19,988 nucleotides of DNA from contig CAMPBT010000015.1 in NCBI GenBank assembly GCA_946641515.1, forward strand, positions 1 to 19,988. The letters run 5' to 3'. A program made the translations under genes and the position numbers. Origin of the DNA: UBA3210 sp002363635 (lineage in GTDB: Bacteria > Bacillota_I > Bacilli_A > RFN20 > CAG-449). The first letter of the stretch is position 1, and every line of letters starts with the position of its first letter. The notes below the pieces were generated by a model that worked only from the letters and a program-made list of their open reading frames with translations, searched no databases and was not told where the DNA came from. Shown here piece by piece: positions 7,411-14,185 of the stretch.

Positions 7411-7945
7411 ATAATAAATTTAATTCTTTTAGAGTTTCTTTTAAATCTTCTAGAGGTAAACCTACTACGTTAGTGTAGGAACCTTCAATGTGATTAACTA
7501 ATGGGAAATCTTTATCTTGAATACCATATCCTCCAGCTTTATCAAATGGAGAAGATGTTGCAATATATTTGTCAATTAATTCATCACTTAATTCATTAAA
7601 ATAAACTTTTGAAGTAGTGTGTCTAGTGATTTCTTTATCTTTATAAATAATAGTGAAGTAAGTAGTAACTTCGTGACTTCTATTAGATAAAGCTTTTAGC
7701 ATATATCTTGCTTCATCTTTATCTTTTGGTTTACCAAAGACTACTTTGTCACAGATTACTAGTGTATCTGCAGAAATAATAACATCATTTGGATAAGAAT
7801 CTTTTATTGCGTAAGCTTTGGCTCTAGCAATATCTTCTTCTTTATATTCAAATTCATTTATTGAAGCAGGTACAATGAGAAAATCATCATAGATTTCTTT
7901 AAGAAGTTCTTTTCTTCTTGGTGATTTAGATGCAAGGATAATCAT
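7409..7945 (-). CDS. maf: Maf-family nucleoside triphosphate pyrophosphatase
   Basis: Cytoplasmic housecleaning enzyme that hydrolyses dTTP, UTP or modified pyrimidine/purine triphosphates to the monophosphate and pyrophosphate. Visible motifs are ASKSPRRKELL at 5-15, SADTLV at 58-63 with the catalytic Asp60, GKPKDKDEA at 71-79 and the C-terminal KAGGYGIQ and GSYTNVVGLPL. The length (178 aa) is close to the usual 185-200. The ATG begins 2 nt after the RNase J stop, so it is the second gene of that operon. Its ribosome site is weak, which suggests translational coupling. Substrate subfamily is not certain. Confidence 0.92.
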   Translation of the reverse strand: MIILASKSPRRKELLKEIYDDFLIVPASINEFEYKEEDIARAKAYAIKDSYPNDVIISADTLVICDKVVFGKPKDKDEARYMLKALSNRSHEVTTYFTIIYKDKEITRHTTSKVYFNELSDELIDKYIATSSPFDKAGGYGIQDKDFPLVNHIEGSYTNVVGLPLEDLKETLKELNLL

Positions 7946-7947
7946 AA

Positions 7948-9630
7948 TTACATCTTGTTCATGATTAGAGGAATAATCATAGGGTTTCTACGAGTTTCCT
8001 GGAAGAAGAATTTTCCTAAAGCATTTTTAACTGTATCTTTAATTCCTCCGAAAGTGACTTTACCTTTCATGAGTGTTTGAAGTTCTTGATATGCAAGTTT
8101 ACGAGCTTGTTCAATCATCTTAGTGGATTTCTCATCCATATAGACGAAACCTTTAGTAACAATTTCAGGTTCTTTTAAGACTGTGTTTTCATGTGAGTCT
8201 AGAGAAATTAATACTGCGACCATACCGTCGTTTGCAAGAATGTTTCTATCTCTAATAACTGCAGTTGATAAACCTGTAATATCTTTACCATCAATGTAGA
8301 TATCATCTGCTTGAACACGTTTACCTTCTGTAATTACGTGTTTGTGGAGAACGAGTGAGTCTCCGTTACCCATAACGAATACGTTATCTGGTTCCATACC
8401 ACATTGAACTGCAATTTCTTTATGGAGTCTTAACATACGATATTCACCGTGAACTGGTAAGAAATATTTTGGAGAGACTAACTTAAGCATTAATCTTAAT
8501 TCTTGTTTTGAAGGGTGACCTGAAGCGTGTAAGTTAGTAAATACTGATGTAGTAATTACGTTACAGCCTTTTCTAATTAATTGGTTGACGACGTTATTAA
8601 CTGAGGCTCCATTACCTGGAATTGGTGAAGAAGAGAAAACAACTGTGTCACCTGGAAGAATCTTAATCATATTATGTTCATCGTTAGCAATTCTTGATAA
8701 TGCTGCCATTGGTTCACCTTGAGAACCTGTACATAAGACAACTAAATCTTTAGATTTATAATCCTTCATTTCATTTGCAGGGATGATTGTTGAATCTGGA
8801 ACTTTAATATAACCATATTCTCTAGCAATTCTAATTGTTGTTTCCATAGATCTACCCATGATAACAATCTTTCTTCCATATTCAACACATACGTCAACGA
8901 TTTGTTGGATACGATTTACGTTACTTGAGAATGTAGAAATAATTAATCTACCATTTGTTTTTGAGAAAATATCTTCAATTGAAGAGATAACTGATTTTTC
9001 TGAAGGAGTGTAGCCTTCTTTTTCTGCGTTTGTTGAATCCGCTAAAAGGAGATCGACACCTTCTGAAGCAAGATGAGCAATCTTTCTTAAGTTCATATCT
9101 GTTCCAACTGGAGTTAAGTCAATCTTGAAGTCACCAGTTGTCATGATTCTTCCTTGAGGAGTATCAACACAGAAGCCGTAAGCATCTGGGATTGAGTGAG
9201 TTACTCTAAAACCTTGTACGACAAAATCATCAATCTTAATAACAGAATCTTCGGTGAATTCTACTAATTTTGTTCTTGATGATTGATGTGATTCTTCTAA
9301 TTTGTTTTTAATTAATGCTAAAGCTAATTTTGGAGCGTAAATTACTGGAATATTGACGTTTTGTAATAAATAAGGTATAGCGCCGATATGGTCTTCGTGA
9401 CCGTGAGTAATAAATAAAGCTTTAATTTTGCTTCTTACATTTCTTAAATGTGTATAATCTGGAATGATGTAGTCAATACCTAAGACTGATTCATCTGGGA
9501 AAATAACCCCAGCATCAATCATGATTAATGTATCATCATTTTCAATACAATATGTGTTTTTGCCTACTTCCTGTAAACCACCTAAAGCATAAATATGAAC
9601 TGGTGAAGCGGGAATAGTAATGTCTGCCAT
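7948..9630 (-). CDS. rnjA: Ribonuclease J
   Basis: Metallo-beta-lactamase/beta-CASP ribonuclease with 5'-3' exonuclease and endonuclease activity, central to mRNA decay and rRNA maturation in Gram-positive bacteria. The zinc motif HGHEDH is at 76-81, TGDFKID follows, and the beta-CASP part carries FSSNVNRIQQI, GRSMET and HASGHPSKQEL, then the third-site FLPVHGEYRML. The C-terminal dimerisation region is complete (560 aa). I start at 9630 because GGAGG (9636-9640) lies 5 nt before that ATG; an ATG four codons earlier would include the ribosome site. Only one paralogue lies in the window, so J1 versus J2 is not decided. Confidence 0.94.
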   Translation of the reverse strand: MADITIPASPVHIYALGGLQEVGKNTYCIENDDTLIMIDAGVIFPDESVLGIDYIIPDYTHLRNVRSKIKALFITHGHEDHIGAIPYLLQNVNIPVIYAPKLALALIKNKLEESHQSSRTKLVEFTEDSVIKIDDFVVQGFRVTHSIPDAYGFCVDTPQGRIMTTGDFKIDLTPVGTDMNLRKIAHLASEGVDLLLADSTNAEKEGYTPSEKSVISSIEDIFSKTNGRLIISTFSSNVNRIQQIVDVCVEYGRKIVIMGRSMETTIRIAREYGYIKVPDSTIIPANEMKDYKSKDLVVLCTGSQGEPMAALSRIANDEHNMIKILPGDTVVFSSSPIPGNGASVNNVVNQLIRKGCNVITTSVFTNLHASGHPSKQELRLMLKLVSPKYFLPVHGEYRMLRLHKEIAVQCGMEPDNVFVMGNGDSLVLHKHVITEGKRVQADDIYIDGKDITGLSTAVIRDRNILANDGMVAVLISLDSHENTVLKEPEIVTKGFVYMDEKSTKMIEQARKLAYQELQTLMKGKVTFGGIKDTVKNALGKFFFQETRRNPMIIPLIMNKM

Positions 9631-9690
9631 AGATACCTCCATAAAGGCATAATAAAATCTTTTCGTTTCGATATTATGTCTGTGTAATAA

Positions 9691-9708
9691 TGATAAATAT
9701 ATTTATCA
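9691..9708. repeat. Perfect 18-bp palindrome upstream of RNase J
   Basis: TGATAAATA (9691-9699) is exactly mirrored by TATTTATCA (9700-9708). It lies about 60 bp before the RNase J start, downstream of the candidate promoter, so it would be transcribed as a leader hairpin; alternatively it is an operator. Confidence 0.55.
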
Positions 9709-9728
9709 ATTGGTAAAACCATTCTAAT

Positions 9729-9757
9729 AAGATACCAAAATAAAATCAAGTAATCAA
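9729..9757 (-). promoter_or_regulatory. Candidate promoter of rnjA-maf
   Basis: On the minus strand TTGATT (9752-9757), 17 bp, and TATCTT (9729-9734) with a TGn extension. It would give a leader of about 90 nt, the longest for a protein-coding gene predicted here. Confidence 0.4.
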
Positions 9758-9837
9758 CTATTTTTTTTAACAAATGATAGTCTATATGTACTCAATTTAG
9801 AAAATATTAGGATAATTATTATTTTTGAATGAAAAAC

Positions 9838-9862
9838 AAAAAAAGCACCTTATCTAGGTGCT
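9838..9862 (-). terminator. Terminator of def
   Basis: On the minus strand AGCACCT, loop AGATA, AGGTGCT, then seven T (plus-strand A at 9838-9844). The def stop codon overlaps the stem. Confidence 0.85.
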
Positions 9863-10415
9863 AGATTAAATATGAATTTGGAATTTCTTGTTGAGGATTA
9901 TCTTTATTAATTCTTTCGTAATAAAGAATTCCATCTAAATGATCATATTCGTGTTGTAAGACAATTGCATCATATCCGTATGCAGTAATTGTGATGTCTT
10001 TATTTTGAAGAACATCAAATGCTTTTAGAATAATTTTGTGATGTCTATAAACATAACCACAGTGGTCATTATCTACTGATAAACAACCTTCACCTGCTTT
10101 AAGTGCGACCATTCTATTGCTTGTCATGACAATCTTTGGATTGACTAATGAATACTGAACTACAACTGGTTTGTCGTTTTCATCATATTTTTCATAATAG
10201 ATTGCAAACATTCTTTTTTGTAGACCAATTTGAGGTGCAGCAAGTCCTACCCCTGAACGAACATTGTTTTTAGTTGCCCATTCATCATCTTGACTCTTCT
10301 TTAAGTATTCAACCATTTCAAGAGCAGTCTTTCTTAATTCGTCAGAGAGAGGCATCTCTACTGGTTCACATTTTTCAAATATCTTTTTATCTGTATCTTT
10401 TACAATTTTAAACAT
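9861..10415 (-). CDS. def: Peptide deformylase
   Basis: Metalloenzyme that removes the N-formyl group from nascent proteins. All three motifs are intact: GVGLAAPQ at 55-62, EGCLS at 109-113 with the metal ligand Cys111, and HEYDH at 155-159 with the two His ligands and catalytic Glu156. At 184 aa, with an insertion between strands, it belongs to the Gram-positive type II group. GGTGA lies 5 nt before the ATG at 10415; a GTG three codons upstream lies inside that ribosome site and is not the start. Monocistronic and divergent from the ylbF-like operon. A TGGTAATAT extended -10 (10433-10441) is a possible promoter. Confidence 0.94.
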   Translation of the reverse strand: MFKIVKDTDKKIFEKCEPVEMPLSDELRKTALEMVEYLKKSQDDEWATKNNVRSGVGLAAPQIGLQKRMFAIYYEKYDENDKPVVVQYSLVNPKIVMTSNRMVALKAGEGCLSVDNDHCGYVYRHHKIILKAFDVLQNKDITITAYGYDAIVLQHEYDHLDGILYYERINKDNPQQEIPNSYLI

Positions 10416-10469
10416 TTTTATCACCTTTTAAGATATTACCAAAAAATCGATGTTTATTAAATATTAATT

Positions 10470-10499
10470 TTGCTAAATGTCATTAACTTCTTGTATAAT
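10470..10499 (+). promoter_or_regulatory. Promoter of the ylbF-rsmD-coaD operon
   Basis: TTGCTA (10470-10475), 18 bp, and a perfect TATAAT (10494-10499). The predicted start, seven bases on, is 10506, which is the A of the ATG, so the message would have no leader. Confidence 0.75.
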
Positions 10500-10505
10500 G
10501 TAACT

Positions 10506-10880
10506 ATGAAAGAACCTATATATCAAGAAATTGAAGAAATCGCGAAGCTTTTATTAGATAGAGAAGAAGTTAAACTTCTTAAAGAAGTCGAAAAGAAAAT
10601 GGAAAATGATGAAGAAGTAATTCGCTTAAGTATGATTAAGTCTACTTATGAAAGTGAATATTCATCTATTCTTAATTATTCTTCACCTACTTCTTGTGAA
10701 GCAAAAGCGGCTTTAAAAAAATTATATGAAGCAAAACTTAATCTAGATAATCATCCATTAGTAAGACAGTATTATGATTTATTTAGAAAAGTTAATGAAC
10801 CACTTCATTATTTAGAATTCAACTTACTTCACAAGTTTACCACATCTAAATATGGTACTTGTTCAAATGACGAGGATTAA
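10506..10880 (+). CDS. YlbF-family protein (RNase Y modulator type)
   Basis: A 124-aa helical protein resembling the YlbF/YmcA (Com_YlbF) family. In Bacillus, YlbF, YmcA and YaaT form a complex that steers RNase Y. The helical pattern (YQEIEEIAKLLLDREEVK, and DNHPLVRQYYDLFRKV near the end) fits, and ylbF lies just upstream of rsmD and coaD in Bacillus as here. I start at the ATG at 10506: upstream in-frame TTG codons lie within the promoter. There is no Shine-Dalgarno sequence, and the perfect -10 ends 6 bp before the ATG, so translation is probably leaderless. YmcA is an alternative paralogue name. Confidence 0.75.
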   Translation: MKEPIYQEIEEIAKLLLDREEVKLLKEVEKKMENDEEVIRLSMIKSTYESEYSSILNYSSPTSCEAKAALKKLYEAKLNLDNHPLVRQYYDLFRKVNEPLHYLEFNLLHKFTTSKYGTCSNDED

Positions 10881-10882
10881 TT

Positions 10883-11443
10883 ATGGGGATGAGAATAGTT
10901 GCAGGCAAATACCGCCACTTACAAATTGAACAACCTGATACTCTTGATACTAGACCAACTATGGATAAAGTTAGAGAAGCTATCTTTTCTGCTTTAGGTG
11001 ATAAAGTGGTAGGTGCTAAATGTTTAGATTTATTTGCAGGTTCAGGTGCAATGGGACTTGAAGCTTTATCTAGAGGAGCAGAAAACTGTATCTTTGTTGA
11101 TTCTAGTAAAATTGCTTATGACTGCATTAAAAGAAATATTAGTAAATTAAGAATAAGTGAACCAACAGAAGTTCACTTAATGGACGCTAGAGAATATTTA
11201 AAAACTCTAAAAGAAGGTCAAAAAGTTGATATTTTATTCTTAGACCCACCTTATAAAGATATACCTATTTATTGTGAGATGGTTACTTATTTATATCATT
11301 ATAATTATTTATCAGAAGATGCAATTATTGTTGCGGAAAGTGATAATGAAAACTTACTTGATCCTTTAGAAATTATCGAACATTTCGCAGGATTTAAGAA
11401 ATATAAATATGGAAAGACTTACGTCTATATAGTAAGGAGATAA
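10883..11443 (+). CDS. rsmD: 16S rRNA (guanine966-N2)-methyltransferase RsmD
   Basis: SAM-dependent methyltransferase that modifies G966 of 16S rRNA. The N-terminal MRIVAGKYRHLQ and TRPTMDKVREAIFSAL are typical. The SAM loop DLFAGSGAMGLEALSRGA and the catalytic LDPPY motif follow. The 186 aa length is standard. GAGGA (10872-10876) lies 6 nt before the ATG at 10883; an ATG two codons later has no spaced ribosome site. It sits 2 nt after the ylbF-like gene and 3 nt before coaD, the same order as in Bacillus. Confidence 0.93.
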   Translation: MGMRIVAGKYRHLQIEQPDTLDTRPTMDKVREAIFSALGDKVVGAKCLDLFAGSGAMGLEALSRGAENCIFVDSSKIAYDCIKRNISKLRISEPTEVHLMDAREYLKTLKEGQKVDILFLDPPYKDIPIYCEMVTYLYHYNYLSEDAIIVAESDNENLLDPLEIIEHFAGFKKYKYGKTYVYIVRR

Positions 11444-11446
11444 ATT

Positions 11447-11920
11447 ATGAAATGCGGATTATATCCAGGAAGTTTCGATCCTTTTACAAATGGTCATTTA
11501 GACATTGTAAAAAGAGGTAGCAAATTATTTGATAAATTATATGTTTGTATTGCAAATAACCCTGATAAGAAGTGTTATTTCAGCGTTGAAGAACGTATTG
11601 AGATGATTAAAGAAGCGTGCAAAGATATTCCTAATGTTGAAGTTGTATCTACTTCAGGCTTAGTTGTTAAAAAAGCTAGAGAATTAAATTGTAATGCTAT
11701 TGTTAGAGGGTTACGAGCAGTTACTGATTTTGAATATGAATTCCAGCTCGCTGCAGGATATGAGTATATTGATCCAGAAATTGAAATGATTTTCTTGATG
11801 GCGACAGAAGGAAAAGGATTTATTTCTTCTTCAGCGGTTAAAGGATTCCATTCTTCAGGTGTAGATATTTCTCGTCTAGTACCTCCAGTTGTAGTTGATT
11901 ATTTTAATAAGAAGAAATAG
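11447..11920 (+). CDS. coaD: Phosphopantetheine adenylyltransferase
   Basis: Nucleotidyltransferase that joins ATP and 4'-phosphopantetheine to give dephospho-CoA, the penultimate step of CoA synthesis. GSFDPFTNGH at 8-17 holds the T/HxGH nucleotide motif, AIVRGLRAVTDFEYEFQLA is the conserved central block, and the C-terminal FISSSAVK is the ISSSxVK motif. The 157 aa length is normal. Last gene of the ylbF-rsmD-coaD operon, closed by a terminator whose stem contains its stop codon. Its product supplies the CoA from which acyl carrier protein (17868-18092) is charged. Confidence 0.95.
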   Translation: MKCGLYPGSFDPFTNGHLDIVKRGSKLFDKLYVCIANNPDKKCYFSVEERIEMIKEACKDIPNVEVVSTSGLVVKKARELNCNAIVRGLRAVTDFEYEFQLAAGYEYIDPEIEMIFLMATEGKGFISSSAVKGFHSSGVDISRLVPPVVVDYFNKKK

Positions 11921-11943
11921 AGGCGAAAGCTTCTATTTTTTTT
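11917..11943 (+). terminator. Terminator of the coaD operon
   Basis: ATAGAGGC, GNRA loop GAAA, GCTTCTAT (one G-U pair), then eight T. Confidence 0.9.
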
Positions 11944-11950
11944 GCTAGCA

Positions 11951-11979
11951 AAATAAAAAGCTCGAATTTAATCGAGCTT
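11951..11979 (-). terminator. Terminator of the 11985-12863 gene
   Basis: On the minus strand AAGCTCGA pairs with TCGAGCTT (11972-11979 and 11958-11965) and is followed by TTTATTTT. Confidence 0.8.
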
Positions 11980-11984
11980 AATAA

Positions 11985-12863
11985 TTAATCATTTACGACT
12001 CTATAGTTTTTAGCGTAATCATACATATCAGATAAGATAGTTAATGTTTGATCTGATACTGTTTTGTTTGTTGGATAATCTGTTGAAGAGAATGTTGATG
12101 AAGAATCTTTTGCAATTCTGATATCGACGATATCTTCTCCACCGAATAAGACTGCGATTGGCATTGATAATGCTGATTTGATATCTGATGGCTCAACGCC
12201 TTTTGCGTCCCATACATCGATGTTTGCATTTTTTGCAGAGTAGCCCATTTTTGAAGCAAAGCCTTCTGCGTAAGTATTATATTCTTCTGAGTTATAGAAT
12301 GTGCTTAATTTTTCAAACATGTAATCATATAATGTTGCGGATGAATCATCGATCCATTTTTTATTATTTTCATCCCATTTTGAAGAAACGTTTTTATTTT
12401 TGTCTGTGAAATCTACTACATAGAAGTGTGATTTTGCATCGTTTACTTTACTTGTTAAAACTCTATCGTAGAAGTTCTTAGCATTTTGTTCCATTGAAGT
12501 ATTTTCAACAAAGAGAACAATTGTGTAATCATCAGAAGCTCTACCTTTTAATAAGTCACCTGAAACTTCATTATTTGGTTTTGTGTATTCTTTATAGTTG
12601 TAAGCAACTCCGCCTCTAGGTGAAGAATATACATCTTTAAATACACCTGTGAACCAAACACCATGATCTTTATAGAATTCACCAGTGTCATCTGGATTTG
12701 ATAAATCTTTAATCCAAGTCATTAATGGTGAGTTAGATGAGAAAGAGAATATGATTAAGAAAATAATGACAACAATTAATAATGGTTGGACCCATGCTGT
12801 GTTTCTGATCCATTGCCAAATTCTCTTAAAGAAATTGCCAATTGCTTTAAAAAATTTATCCAT
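11985..12863 (-). CDS. Membrane-anchored extracytoplasmic protein, thioredoxin-like, no cysteines
   Basis: A 292-aa protein with a basic, aromatic N-terminus, one membrane segment (about 23-43) and a large hydrophilic C-terminal domain, probably outside the cell. I do not recognise a named family. The core pattern DDYTIVLFVENTSMEQNAKNFYDRVL, then SHFYVVDFTD, then SMPIAVLFGGEDIVDIR resembles a thioredoxin fold: the last element looks like the cis-Pro strand and hairpin, and TSMEQN sits where CxxC would be. There is not a single cysteine in the protein, so redox activity of the usual kind is excluded. A binding or chaperone role is possible. AGGAGG lies 5 nt before the ATG. Monocistronic. Confidence 0.7.
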   Translation of the reverse strand: MDKFFKAIGNFFKRIWQWIRNTAWVQPLLIVVIIFLIIFSFSSNSPLMTWIKDLSNPDDTGEFYKDHGVWFTGVFKDVYSSPRGGVAYNYKEYTKPNNEVSGDLLKGRASDDYTIVLFVENTSMEQNAKNFYDRVLTSKVNDAKSHFYVVDFTDKNKNVSSKWDENNKKWIDDSSATLYDYMFEKLSTFYNSEEYNTYAEGFASKMGYSAKNANIDVWDAKGVEPSDIKSALSMPIAVLFGGEDIVDIRIAKDSSSTFSSTDYPTNKTVSDQTLTILSDMYDYAKNYRVVND

Positions 12864-12882
12864 GATAGCCTCCTAATTAAGG

Positions 12883-12912
12883 TTTATACCACTTACCTAT
12901 GGTAAGTACTAA
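12883..12912 (-). promoter_or_regulatory. Candidate promoter with internal dyad (operator) for the 11985-12863 gene
   Basis: On the minus strand a TGGTATAAA extended -10 (12883-12891) would start transcription near 12876, just before AGGAGG. Between it and a poor -35 (TTAGTA, 12907-12912) lies a perfect 7-bp dyad, ACTTACC (12891-12897), TAT, GGTAAGT (12901-12907). A repressor bound there would block the promoter. Confidence 0.5.
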
Positions 12913-13046
12913 TTCCAATATTCGCGAGTATAATGATAACATTATAGGTTTTAAGTTTCAATATCGAAAAAAGAATTTAGACAAAATAAAAATAGGTGTC
13001 AAATGTCTATAAAAACAACAAATTTGCGTTAATATTTTTCAAAAGC

Positions 13047-13084
13047 AATATTTTTATAGAAAATATTATCGTAAGTGTTAAAAT
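13047..13084 (+). promoter_or_regulatory. Candidate promoter of yitT-gltX with an inverted repeat
   Basis: TGTTAAAAT (13076-13084) is an extended -10, with a weak TAGAAA (13057-13062) at 16 bp. An inverted repeat AATATTTT (13047-13054) / AAAATATT (13060-13067) covers the -35 region. The predicted start near 13091 leaves a 17-nt leader. Confidence 0.45.
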
Positions 13085-13107
13085 AGGTATGCTTGAAAGG
13101 TAATTTT

Positions 13108-14178
13108 ATGCAACAAATTAAAAGACTTAGAAAAAGAATAGAAGATTTCTTCTATGACCACGATGTCTTAAGAACATCTGGTGAATATATTTGGATGTTC
13201 TTTGGCGCGACATTATCCGCTTTCCTACTTGCGTATGGATACAAAGCTTTCTCTGCTCCAACTATTGAAGGCGTAGAAACACATGCTTTCGTTACAAGTG
13301 GAGCCTCTGGTGTATCTCAAATATTAGTTAAGATAGTTGAGTTATGTGGAGTAGATACATCAATTAAAATTGGTGAAACTACTACATTATTCTATTTACT
13401 ACAATCAGGATTCTACGTTATTGTTAATATCCCTATCTTATTACTTGCATTTTTTAAGATTGGTAAGAAGTTCACAATCTTCTCAGTTATTAACGTCTTA
13501 ATGTATTTCGTTATTGCAAACATTTTACCTGATGGAGTTACAAATATCTTCTACTCAAATGGTGATACATTTGGCTTTGCGGAAAGTTATTTACCTAGAG
13601 CTTTATTTGCGGGTATTTGTACAGGCTTATCTACTTCAGTTGCTTTAGTATTTAATCACTCGGCAGGTGGTATTGACTGTGTATCAGTCATGGTTCAAAA
13701 GAAGACACCTGGCAAATCAATTGGTAAAATTGCTTTATCAATTAACGCAGTTATTATTACTATCTATACAATCCTCAATATGATTCATTTCAATGGAGGC
13801 TTTAATTCAAGCAAACCAGTAAGCGAATGGGATCTTTCTTCAGTTACTTTATCTTTATATACATTAGTTTATTGTTATACAGGTTCAGTAGTAGTCGATG
13901 CAGTCTTTGCGAGAGAAAAGAAAGTTCAACTTCAAATTATTACTGATGTAGAAGAACTTCCTGATGTATTAATTGCTTATTTCCCACATTCATGTACAAT
14001 TGTAAGAGGAAAAGGCGCTTACACTAAGAAAGATAAACTTGTTATTTACACAGTCTTATCTTCATTTGAACAAAAGAAAGCCCTTAAGATTATTCACGAA
14101 ACTGATCCTAAGGCATTCGTCACATTAACAAGAGTCAGCCAAGTATTTGGTAGATTCTTCATTAAACCAAGGGGGTAA
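13108..14178 (+). CDS. YitT family membrane protein (DUF161/DUF2179)
   Basis: A 356-aa integral membrane protein of the YitT family, whose function is not established. After a basic N-terminus there are about five or six membrane segments (roughly 28-48, 98-118, 122-142, 165-188, 208-228, 248-268), including the glycine-rich ATLSAFLLAYGYK and the HSAGGIDCVS segment. A soluble DUF2179 domain fills the C-terminus, with GKGAYTKKDKLVIYTVLS and DPKAFVTL. Start at 13108: AAAGG (13096-13100) lies 7 nt before this ATG; an upstream TTG would include the ribosome site. Seven bases separate it from gltX, so the two are co-transcribed. Confidence 0.88.
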   Translation: MQQIKRLRKRIEDFFYDHDVLRTSGEYIWMFFGATLSAFLLAYGYKAFSAPTIEGVETHAFVTSGASGVSQILVKIVELCGVDTSIKIGETTTLFYLLQSGFYVIVNIPILLLAFFKIGKKFTIFSVINVLMYFVIANILPDGVTNIFYSNGDTFGFAESYLPRALFAGICTGLSTSVALVFNHSAGGIDCVSVMVQKKTPGKSIGKIALSINAVIITIYTILNMIHFNGGFNSSKPVSEWDLSSVTLSLYTLVYCYTGSVVVDAVFAREKKVQLQIITDVEELPDVLIAYFPHSCTIVRGKGAYTKKDKLVIYTVLSSFEQKKALKIIHETDPKAFVTLTRVSQVFGRFFIKPRG

Positions 14179-14185
14179 TCCGAAT

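Noticed and set aside
9582..9773. 63-aa minus-strand ORF upstream of RNase J
   Set aside because: It overlaps the RNase J start out of frame, has no ribosome site and crosses the palindrome and promoter candidates.
12041..12409. Additional ORFs within the thioredoxin-like gene on both strands
   Set aside because: They are alternative frames of the 11985-12863 gene, which has a strong ribosome site, promoter and terminator.
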